From contig NZ_CP024091.1 in assembly GCF_002736205.1 (NCBI RefSeq), positions 806,001 through 870,000 of the forward strand: a DNA stretch of 64,000 nt. Reading direction: 5' to 3'. Positions within the stretch are counted from its first letter, which is position 1; every line of letters starts with the position of its first letter. This document shows positions 27,111-34,250 of the stretch, one piece after another. The notes under the pieces were generated by a model. The model had not been told where the DNA came from. It was given only the letters and a program-made list of their open reading frames with translations, and did no database searches. The stretch comes from Pedobacter ginsengisoli. Lineage in GTDB: Bacteria; Bacteroidota; Bacteroidia; Sphingobacteriales; Sphingobacteriaceae. The position numbers were made by a program, and so were the translations under genes.

Positions 27111-27905
27111 TTATTTTAAAAATTCTTTTAAAATGATATAAATGCCCATGAACAGGACAAACCAGCCGAACGCTTTTTTGAGTCCTGATCCGGGAATTCT
27201 TTTACTGATGAGGTTTCCAGCAAGCAGGCCGGTTATGGCAATTGCGCTGACGCTGAGTAAGAATTTCCAGTGGATTTGAAAATGCCCCAGGTCTCCCGCA
27301 AAACCGATCAGGGAATTCAGTGCAATGATAAGTAAAGAGGTTCCGACTGCTTTTTTCATGGGTAATTTTAATAACAAGACCAGGGCAGGGATTAGTAAGA
27401 AACCTCCTCCTGCTCCTAACAGTCCGGTTACCAGTCCAATAGCAATCCCATAGCCTAGAAGTTTGAAGAATTTAATGCAGTCTTTGCACTCCTGTTCCTG
27501 TGCATCATCATGTTTACTTCGAATCATGCTTATCGAGGCCGTTAACATCAGTACTCCGAAAAACACCATGGTGGCTAACGCGCTGGTAATGGTATGACCA
27601 GCTATAGTGAATAACTTCTCTGGAATAGCTGGTATAATGAGTTTTCTGGTCGCAAAGACAGTGACAATTGATGCTGCGCCAAAGAAGAGGGCTGCTTTAA
27701 GGTTCACCTGACCTTCGCGATAGTTATTGACTGCCCCAATCAGGCTTGTTGAGCCAACTATAAAAAGTGAGTAAGAAGTGGCCAGAAGAGGAGCGATCCC
27801 AAAAAGATAAACCAATACTGGTACGGTTAGGATAGAGCCGCCTCCGCCAATCAGACCTAATGAGATGCCGATAAATGCCGACGCTAAATATGCAATTACT
27901 TCCAT
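27111..27905 (-). CDS. TauE/SafE family sulfite/sulfonate exporter
   Basis: 264 aa from the ATG at 27905; the frame to 27947 is not preferred since it approaches the palindrome. Eight membrane segments in two repeats: LGLIGGGGSILTVPVLVYL near residue 15 and VTGLLGAGGGFLLIPALVLLL near residue 150, the family signature. It probably exports sulfite produced by the neighbouring persulfide dioxygenase. It has its own palindrome upstream. Confidence 0.9.
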   Translation of the reverse strand: MEVIAYLASAFIGISLGLIGGGGSILTVPVLVYLFGIAPLLATSYSLFIVGSTSLIGAVNNYREGQVNLKAALFFGAASIVTVFATRKLIIPAIPEKLFTIAGHTITSALATMVFFGVLMLTASISMIRSKHDDAQEQECKDCIKFFKLLGYGIAIGLVTGLLGAGGGFLLIPALVLLLKLPMKKAVGTSLLIIALNSLIGFAGDLGHFQIHWKFLLSVSAIAITGLLAGNLISKRIPGSGLKKAFGWFVLFMGIYIILKEFLK

Positions 27906-27951
27906 TTCTAATCTATTTAAGACAAAGTTGGAAGTTCTGACAGTCAATAAA

Positions 27952-27967
27952 GGTGACTTAGGTCACC
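27952..27967. promoter_or_regulatory. Crp-type palindrome upstream of tauE and just after the crp/fnr gene
   Basis: GGTGA-CTTAGG-TCACC: perfect arms, 6-bp spacer. 46 bp upstream of the exporter ATG and 6 bp past the stop of the Crp/Fnr regulator gene. Confidence 0.65.
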
Positions 27968-27973
27968 GATGAG

Positions 27974-28615
27974 TTATTTGAGGTATTGAATGTAATTTCT
28001 ATGTAAGGCGACTTCGCCACGCTGCTCCATTTTTTTTAATAATCTGGAGATCACCTCTCGTGAAGAATTCAGGTCGTTGGCGATATCCCCGTGTGTGACG
28101 GATATTGATCTGGTTTTTAAATCCTTGAATTGTTTTTCCAGATAAAATGCTAATCGTTCATCCATACTCTTAAAAGCAATGTTGTCGATAACGGTCAATA
28201 ATTCTTCAAAACGATTTCTGTAGGTTTCCAGTACAAAGTAATACCAGGTCTTGTATTCCTTCATTAAGGTATCCATTAGCGATATTGGAATCATCAAGCC
28301 AATTGTTGGCTCAACAGCCTTAGCCATCACCTCGCTGGTTTCTTGCTTGGTTGCACAGATCATAGACAAGGCACAGGCATTGCCCGGTTGCAGATAGTAC
28401 ATAAAAAACTCATTGCCGTCGTCTCCCTCACGATACAGCTTCACCAATCCCTCAACAATTAGCGTCGTGGACCGCATATTTTGCCCCGTTTGCATGAGCA
28501 TTTCGTCTGCAACAAATGTTTTTAGTGTGCCGTTTTCAATTAAAACTTTTTTTAAGTCAGGCTCAAAAAAAGAAAAATGGGAGTCTATATAGCTTTGTAT
28601 GGTTTCAGTTTTCAT
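27974..28615 (-). CDS. Crp/Fnr family transcriptional regulator
   Basis: 213 aa. cNMP-binding-like domain (about 20-130, TTLIVEGLVKLYREGDDGNE) and a C-terminal winged helix with THGDIANDLNSSREVISRLL (about 170-190). A Cys pair lies in the middle (NACALSMICATKQET), not the FNR N-terminal cluster. It is upstream of the sulfur exporter and persulfide genes, so sensing of sulfide or persulfide through these Cys is a reasonable idea, unproven. It is also a candidate ligand of the two perfect palindromes next to it. Confidence 0.9.
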   Translation of the reverse strand: MKTETIQSYIDSHFSFFEPDLKKVLIENGTLKTFVADEMLMQTGQNMRSTTLIVEGLVKLYREGDDGNEFFMYYLQPGNACALSMICATKQETSEVMAKAVEPTIGLMIPISLMDTLMKEYKTWYYFVLETYRNRFEELLTVIDNIAFKSMDERLAFYLEKQFKDLKTRSISVTHGDIANDLNSSREVISRLLKKMEQRGEVALHRNYIQYLK

Positions 28616-28803
28616 TTTTCATGGAGTGTTATTGTTTTGCAAAATTACTAATTCACTAAATATGCAGATGAACTGCCTAATCGAGAATCCAAGGTCATCA
28701 CCATGCGTTATTTACTGGATTTTAGTAACACGAATCTAATGAAATTACAAAAAGTTGTGCGAAATGTTTCAATTAACTGTGAGCCATTCATACTGAACTA
28801 TAT

Positions 28804-28817
28804 TTGATTTAGATCAA
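28804..28817. promoter_or_regulatory. Perfect FNR-type box
   Basis: TTGAT-TTAG-ATCAA exactly matches the TTGAT-N4-ATCAA consensus known for FNR/Anr. It is 188 bp upstream of the Crp/Fnr ATG and 360 bp upstream of the first copper gene, so which gene it serves is unclear. Confidence 0.4.
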
Positions 28818-29131
28818 TGCTAAAACTAGAACAGAATGCTTGAGCGCAATGTATCTTTAGTTGAACGATTATCAGGTTTTTTATTAAATTATGTTTGAGC
28901 TTCCTTAGTTAGAGATTTATGCCGAAATTTTCGATAGAAGGTTTAAAAATAGAGTATTGCAAAAGGTAGATATTCCGTGGGAAAAATGCATAAATTTTTT
29001 AATTGGAGCATTTAGTACTAGATGCTTATGGTTTCGTTTTACATTGGCAGACAGCAAATTTTGGAAGAATCTATGCTACATACGGTGGGTTGTTAGCGTA
29101 TAGGCGCTATTTAGATGTAAAAAAAATGCGG

Positions 29132-29159
29132 AATTATGTAAATTTATATTTGCATAATT
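29132..29159 (+). promoter_or_regulatory. Copper operon promoter with overlapping inverted-repeat operator
   Basis: 12-bp arms AATTATGTAAAT / ATTTGCATAATT (one mismatch) around a TTAT spacer. A Bacteroidota-type -7 box, TATATTTG, sits inside at 29145-29152, which places the transcript start near 29158, about 20 bp before the ATG at 29178. A protein binding the palindrome would block this promoter. Confidence 0.6.
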
Positions 29160-29177
29160 ATATAGGTTTGTTTAATC

Positions 29178-29618
29178 ATGAAAAGTAAAGCTATCTTTCT
29201 GTTAGTGATATTTTTGCTCAATACCGTTGTGGGTTTTGGCTGTGCTTTAGCAATGGAGGTGGATCATCATGATGAAAATCATTACCATGCTAAACCTGCT
29301 CATCATGGACACAAAGATCATGATCACCATCATGCAGGTGGACATGAACACAAAACTACCCCAATATCTGGGCAGAATTTTACAAAAGAAGATCCTTGCT
29401 GTAAAACTTTAGTGAATGATTTGGCTACTCAAAGCAAATTAGTTCCTGAAATGAGCAAAGTGCAGGTAGTTTTACCTGTATTGTGGCTTACTGATCATTC
29501 TTACTCTTTATTAATTCCCGTAACCGATGTTGAACTTGGTCGGGGCGCCTATGCAGATCACAGAGAAAGACCGCCTAACAGGGACATTCGCATAGACATT
29601 CAAAGTTTTCAGATATAA
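29178..29618 (+). CDS. His-rich exported protein, HYC_CC_PP-like
   Basis: 146 aa with a signal peptide (about 1-25). A His/Asp-rich stretch follows (about 28-58, about 15 His), then a CC pair (DPCCKTLVND) and a C-terminal RPPNRDIRI. The CC and PP elements match small Bacteroidota proteins named HYC_CC_PP; the HYC element is replaced here by the His-rich part. Probably a periplasmic metal buffer or chaperone. First gene of the copper operon. Confidence 0.75.
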   Translation: MKSKAIFLLVIFLLNTVVGFGCALAMEVDHHDENHYHAKPAHHGHKDHDHHHAGGHEHKTTPISGQNFTKEDPCCKTLVNDLATQSKLVPEMSKVQVVLPVLWLTDHSYSLLIPVTDVELGRGAYADHRERPPNRDIRIDIQSFQI

Positions 29619-29727
29619 GATTTAATGTGAGATGTTGGACCCGGTAAAATAGGGTATCGGCATATGATACACTTCGCATAGCTATTGCTATGGCCAAGAA
29701 TTAGTATAAACATTAAATTATTACATC

Positions 29728-30216
29728 ATGAAAAAGATATTTTTAGTAGTTGCTGTAATTGCAACTGCATGGATCAACCCGAGTTTCGCTCAAAGTACTC
29801 AGACACAATCATTGTTAACTTCTTACTATGACATCAAAAATGCCTTAGTAAACTCTGATGCGGCAGTGGCAGCATCAAAAGCAAGCGAATTTTCTAAAGC
29901 ATTGGCAAGTGTTGACATGAAGTCTATGCCCAAAGCAGAAATGACAGCCTTCATGGGGTTTCAGGATAAACTTGCATTTGATGCCAAACATATCTCAGAA
30001 ACAAAAGACATTGCCCACCAAAGGGAGCATTTCGCTAATTTTTCAACAAATCTTTTTAAACTGGCTAAGGCAGTAAAACTTACTAAAGACCCGGTTTATT
30101 ATGACTATTGCCCAATGAAAAAGAGTTATTGGCTTTCTGAGAATGAGGCGATCAAAAATCCCTACTTCGGTAAACAAATGCTAACCTGCGGGGCAGTTAA
30201 AGAAACTCTAAAGTAA
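29728..30216 (+). CDS. DUF3347 copper-binding-type exported protein
   Basis: 162 aa with signal peptide (1-21). DUF3347 features are LLTSYYDIKNALVNSDA near residue 29, AHQREHFANFS near 96, and the C-terminal YYDYCPMKKSYWLS and NPYFGKQMLTCGAVKE with paired Cys/Met. This domain occurs beside copper efflux (CusB-like) proteins and likely binds copper in the periplasm. Similar in plan to the next gene. Confidence 0.87.
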   Translation: MKKIFLVVAVIATAWINPSFAQSTQTQSLLTSYYDIKNALVNSDAAVAASKASEFSKALASVDMKSMPKAEMTAFMGFQDKLAFDAKHISETKDIAHQREHFANFSTNLFKLAKAVKLTKDPVYYDYCPMKKSYWLSENEAIKNPYFGKQMLTCGAVKETLK

Positions 30217-30374
30217 TTCTGTTTGTTAATTCCACAGCTTCACCTTTATTGGGTGTTCTGGTATACAATTGACATGCGGATTTTACTGAACAATTCTGCC
30301 ATAGGATCACATAAATACACTTTGTTCCGCTAAGCAGGTAATCAAACATTTAAAACGATTTTAATTTAAACACG

Positions 30375-30947
30375 ATGAAAACATTAATTTATAGTTCAGT
30401 TTTTTCCTTATTATTTTTAGCAGCCTGCTCTAATGGCAGTAATAAAACTAAATCAACCACTTCTGCAGATGCTAAAGTAACAACGGCCGTTGCATCTGGA
30501 TCTTCAGAAAAAGGTACTTCTACTGCCGCAGTATTAGCCTCATACCTCAAATTAAAAAATGCCTTTACAAATGACAATGATAAAGACGCGGCAGCAGCAG
30601 GAAATGAAATGGTAACTGCCTTTGCCAGTTTCGACAAAAAATCTTTAACTCCAGAACAGGATAAAGCTTATACCGATATATACGATGATGCTAAAGAACA
30701 TGCCGAGCATATTGGAGCTAATGTTGGAAATATTGCACACCAGCGTGAACATTTTGATATGTTGAGTAAGGATATGTACGACCTCGTTAAACTACTTGGC
30801 GCTAATCAATCGCTGTATGTGGATCACTGCCCGATGTACAATAACAATAAGGGAGCAATCTGGTTGAGCGAAGTAAAGGATATTAAAAACCCTTATCTGG
30901 GAAAAGCCATGCCAACTTGCGGTACTGTTAAAGAAGAATTAAAATAA
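30375..30947 (+). CDS. DUF3347 lipoprotein
   Basis: 190 aa. Lipobox LFLAACSNG gives Cys18 as the lipidation site, followed by a Ser/Thr-rich linker (about 20-55). The DUF3347 domain has AHQREHFDMLS and YVDHCPMYNNNKGAIWLS and a final NPYLGKAMPTCGTVKEE. It is a membrane-anchored partner of the soluble DUF3347 protein upstream and probably hands copper to the oxidase or pump. 6 bp before the haem-binding gene. Confidence 0.88.
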   Translation: MKTLIYSSVFSLLFLAACSNGSNKTKSTTSADAKVTTAVASGSSEKGTSTAAVLASYLKLKNAFTNDNDKDAAAAGNEMVTAFASFDKKSLTPEQDKAYTDIYDDAKEHAEHIGANVGNIAHQREHFDMLSKDMYDLVKLLGANQSLYVDHCPMYNNNKGAIWLSEVKDIKNPYLGKAMPTCGTVKEELK

Positions 30948-30953
30948 TAGGCC

Positions 30954-31424
30954 ATGAAAGGCATAAAGAAAATACTTCTTGGACTATTGGTGATCTTTAT
31001 ACTTATTCAATTTGTACAACCTGCCCGCAATAAAAGCAGGCAGGTTATGCCAAATGATATTTCTAAAATAGTTTCTGTACCCTCAGATGTACAGGGTATT
31101 CTAAAAAAAGCCTGTTATGACTGCCATAGTAATAATACTGAGTATCCCTGGTATGTTAATATGCAGCCCATGCACTGGTTTATGAACAATCATATTCAAT
31201 CCGGGAAAGCTGAATTAAATTTTAGCGAATTTGGTTCTTATACCTCAAGAAGACAGCAAAGTAAACTGCGCTCAATAGAAAATAGTTTAAAGGATGGCAG
31301 TATGCCCCTGAACTCCTATACCCTAATCCATAGAAATGCCATTTTGACTAAAACGGAAAAATTGTTGCTAATGAACTGGGTGCAAAATTCAAAGGATAGT
31401 TTAAACAAAAAGAATTTTAACTAA
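30954..31424 (+). CDS. Haem-binding domain protein (c-type, single CxxCH)
   Basis: 156 aa. An N-terminal membrane anchor (about 5-23) is followed by one c-type haem motif, CYDCH (about residue 53), within KKACYDCHSNNTEYPWYVNMQP, the signature of the haem_bd (DUF1924-neighbour) family. It continues HWFMNNHIQSGKAELNFSEF. A small membrane-tethered cytochrome on the periplasmic side; its role in copper resistance is unclear, perhaps electron transfer for the oxidase. Confidence 0.87.
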   Translation: MKGIKKILLGLLVIFILIQFVQPARNKSRQVMPNDISKIVSVPSDVQGILKKACYDCHSNNTEYPWYVNMQPMHWFMNNHIQSGKAELNFSEFGSYTSRRQQSKLRSIENSLKDGSMPLNSYTLIHRNAILTKTEKLLLMNWVQNSKDSLNKKNFN

Positions 31425-31442
31425 CCATTAATCATCAAAGAA

Positions 31443-34232
31443 ATGAAAAATATACTAACGGTTTTCTTATTGATCTTCTATTCTGCGGTTTCTGCCCAGG
31501 ATATGAAGAAAATGAAAATGCCTGACAATGAAAGTACGAAGCAGTCGCGGGTTATTTACACTTGCCCAATGCACCCGGAAATACAATCCAACAAGCCCGG
31601 TAATTGTCCTAAATGTGGAATGAAACTCGTTGTTCAAAAGGTAAAGGCTGCTAAACCGAAACCTGGGGCAAAAGAGAAAAAGACGGATCCATCAAAAAAA
31701 GAAGGTATGGAAAATATGAAAATACCTGATAAAAAGCAAGACAGCGATGAGCCAGCGCAGAAGGTAACTTACACCTGTCCAATGCATCCCGAAATTCATG
31801 CACCCAAGCCAGGCAATTGTCCTAAGTGTGGAATGAAATTGGTACCTGAAAAAGCTAAAGCAGCTCCCACCAAACATGACGAAATGCAGATGCCTATGAA
31901 AGATGCTCCAAAGGATGGAATGGAGAACATGGAAGGTATGCAGATGGGAGACAATAGTGCTACAATGGAAAACATTAAAAAAGCCAAATCAAATTTGGGC
32001 CCCATCAAAACCATTGCTTTTACCCAACCACCCCGTACTGTTCGCTATGACCTTTATATTGCCGATACTACAGTAACCTTTGGAAAAAAAACAAAAAGGG
32101 CAATAGCTGTAAACGGACAGATACCAATGCCAACACTCACTTTTACCCAAGGCGATACAGCATTGATATATGTACATAATAAACTCGATGAAGAAACATC
32201 TCTGCATTGGCATGGCCTGTTTTTGCCGAATAAAATGGATGGTGTGCCATTTCTAACCCAAATGCCCATTAAGCCGCATTCTACGTACATCTATAAATTT
32301 CCAATTGTTCAGCATGGCACTCATTGGTACCATAGCCATAGCGAACTGCAAGAGCAGATTGGTATGTATGGTGCTTTTATCATGAACAAAAGAAAAGAAT
32401 GGGACATTCCAACCGTTCCGGTGGTACTTAGTGAATGGACAGATATGAAACCAGAAGAAGTACACCGAAGCCTGAAAAATGCCAACGATTGGTTTGCCAT
32501 TAAAAAAGGAACGACCCAAAGTTATGCCGAAGCCATTAGAACAGGTCATTTTAAAACCAAAGTGGCCAATGAGTGGAAGCGTATGAATGCAATGGATGTA
32601 AGTGATGTGTACTATGATACTTTTCTGATCAATGGTAAGAACCAAAATGAGCAGCCACAATTTAAAGCCGGAGATAAGGTAAGACTTCGTATTGCCAATG
32701 GCGGGGCATCTGATTATTTCTGGTTAACTTATTCCGGTGGTAAAATAACCGTGGTAGCTACCGATGGAAATGATGTCGAGCCTGTAGAAGTTGACAGGCT
32801 AATTATAGCTGTATCCGAAACGTATGATGTGGTGGTCACCATTCCCGAAAATAAAAGCTACGAATTTTTGGTTACGCCCGAAGACCGCACCAAATCTGCT
32901 TCCCTTTGGTTGGGTAAGGGAGAAAAAGTTCCTGCTCAAAAACTGCCTAAGCTGAAATATTTTGCCGGAATGAAGATGATGAATGACATGATGGATATGA
33001 ACGGCAACATGATCGAAATGGAGGGCATGAAAATGCAGAACCAGGTTATGGACATGAACACGGTAATGTATCCCGAAGTAACGGGTGAAGAGACCCCGAA
33101 AAAAGAAAACAAAAAAGCAGCTATGCCGGGGATGCAAATGTCTAACGAAAAAAACATGGCAGGTATGGATATGACAGCGGAAAGTCCTGACATCGTTACG
33201 TTGAACTATAATATGCTTCGTGATCCAAAGAAAACGACTTTACCTAATGGCCCGTGGAAAGAGCTAAAGTTTGATCTAACAGGGAATATGAACCGATATG
33301 TCTGGACTTTAGATAATAAAACGGTTTCAGAAAGTGATAAAATCCTGATTAAGAAAGGAGAAAACGTTCGGGTCATTTTGTTTAACAACAGTATGATGCG
33401 CCACCCTATGCATCTGCATGGTCATGATTTCAGGGTTGTCAATGGACAAGGCGAATATGCTCCCATGAAGAACATCATCGACATTATGCCCATGGAAAGG
33501 GATACTCTTGAATTTGCAGCATCAGAACCAGGTGGTGATTGGTTTTTCCATTGCCATATTCTGTACCACATGATGAGCGGAATGGGCAGAGTGTTCAGTT
33601 ATGAAAACTCTCCGCCTAATCCAGAAATTCCTAACCCAAAATTAGCGCAGCGTAAGTTGTTTAGTGATGACAGGGAATTTCATCCCATGGCGAGAGTTGG
33701 AATTGAAAGCAATGGAAGTGACGGTGAAATCATGCTGGCCAATACCCGATACCGTTTTACTACCGAATGGAGAGTGGGCTTTAAATCCCATCATGGTTAT
33801 GAAAGCGAAAGTCATTTTGGGAGATACCTTGGAAGAAATCAATGGCTCTTTCCCTATGTTGGTTGGGATTTCCGTAAACGAACGGTTGATCCGATGGAAA
33901 AGAATATTTTTGGGCAATCTCCAGCACCCGGGGATAATCTCTTCGGACAGGGCAATACCAAAAACTTTAGACAGGTATTTCATTTGGGGGTACAATACAC
34001 TTTACCAATGTTAATTGTTGCAGATGCTTCTGTCGATCATAAAGGAAACGTGAGATTTCAATTGATGAGAGAAGATGTACCTATATCCAAAAGATTGCGC
34101 TTTCAATTTATGGTCAATACCGATAAAGAGTATATGGCGGGGTTTAGATACATCGTTACCAAATATTTTGGCCTGTCCACCCACTATGACAGTGATATGG
34201 GTTATGGCGCCGGACTAACATTAAATTATTAA
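31443..34232 (+). CDS. Multicopper oxidase (CopA-like) with two metal-binding domains and a CopB-like C-terminus
   Basis: 929 aa. Signal peptide (1-18); two heavy-metal-binding repeats TCPMHPEI..KPGNCPKCGMKLV (about 38-68 and 104-134); cupredoxin oxidase (about 190-730) with HWHGLFLP, HWYHSHSELQEQIG, HPMHLHGHDF and HCHILYHMMSGMG (Cys704, type 1 Cu). A Met-rich insert lies between. The last 185 residues (from HPMARVGIES) read as beta strands and end in an aromatic residue, like CopB outer-membrane proteins. It oxidises Cu(I) and should anchor the reaction at the outer membrane. The fusion is longer than the usual CopA of about 600 aa. Confidence 0.9.
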   Translation: MKNILTVFLLIFYSAVSAQDMKKMKMPDNESTKQSRVIYTCPMHPEIQSNKPGNCPKCGMKLVVQKVKAAKPKPGAKEKKTDPSKKEGMENMKIPDKKQDSDEPAQKVTYTCPMHPEIHAPKPGNCPKCGMKLVPEKAKAAPTKHDEMQMPMKDAPKDGMENMEGMQMGDNSATMENIKKAKSNLGPIKTIAFTQPPRTVRYDLYIADTTVTFGKKTKRAIAVNGQIPMPTLTFTQGDTALIYVHNKLDEETSLHWHGLFLPNKMDGVPFLTQMPIKPHSTYIYKFPIVQHGTHWYHSHSELQEQIGMYGAFIMNKRKEWDIPTVPVVLSEWTDMKPEEVHRSLKNANDWFAIKKGTTQSYAEAIRTGHFKTKVANEWKRMNAMDVSDVYYDTFLINGKNQNEQPQFKAGDKVRLRIANGGASDYFWLTYSGGKITVVATDGNDVEPVEVDRLIIAVSETYDVVVTIPENKSYEFLVTPEDRTKSASLWLGKGEKVPAQKLPKLKYFAGMKMMNDMMDMNGNMIEMEGMKMQNQVMDMNTVMYPEVTGEETPKKENKKAAMPGMQMSNEKNMAGMDMTAESPDIVTLNYNMLRDPKKTTLPNGPWKELKFDLTGNMNRYVWTLDNKTVSESDKILIKKGENVRVILFNNSMMRHPMHLHGHDFRVVNGQGEYAPMKNIIDIMPMERDTLEFAASEPGGDWFFHCHILYHMMSGMGRVFSYENSPPNPEIPNPKLAQRKLFSDDREFHPMARVGIESNGSDGEIMLANTRYRFTTEWRVGFKSHHGYESESHFGRYLGRNQWLFPYVGWDFRKRTVDPMEKNIFGQSPAPGDNLFGQGNTKNFRQVFHLGVQYTLPMLIVADASVDHKGNVRFQLMREDVPISKRLRFQFMVNTDKEYMAGFRYIVTKYFGLSTHYDSDMGYGAGLTLNY

Positions 34233-34250
34233 CCAATTAATCTTTACATC

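Larger units (their letters stand above)
28616..29177. other. Long intergenic region before the copper operon
   Basis: 562 bp, very AT-rich. It contains an FNR-like box at 28804-28817 and the operator/promoter of the copper operon at 29132-29159. A short open frame (29003-29188) overlaps that promoter and has no recognisable features, so it is not called as a gene. Confidence 0.6.

Noticed and set aside
28690..28703. GGTCATCACC near the Crp/Fnr promoter as another Crp-type site
   Set aside because: The half-sites are adjacent with no 6-bp spacer, so it does not fit the pattern.
28778..28792. TGTGA-GCCAT-TCATA as a Crp-type site
   Set aside because: The spacer is 5 bp rather than 6, which would put the half-sites out of phase.
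29003..29188. 61-codon open frame before the copper operon
   Set aside because: It covers the -7 box and operator, overlaps the start of the His-rich gene and has no recognisable sequence features.
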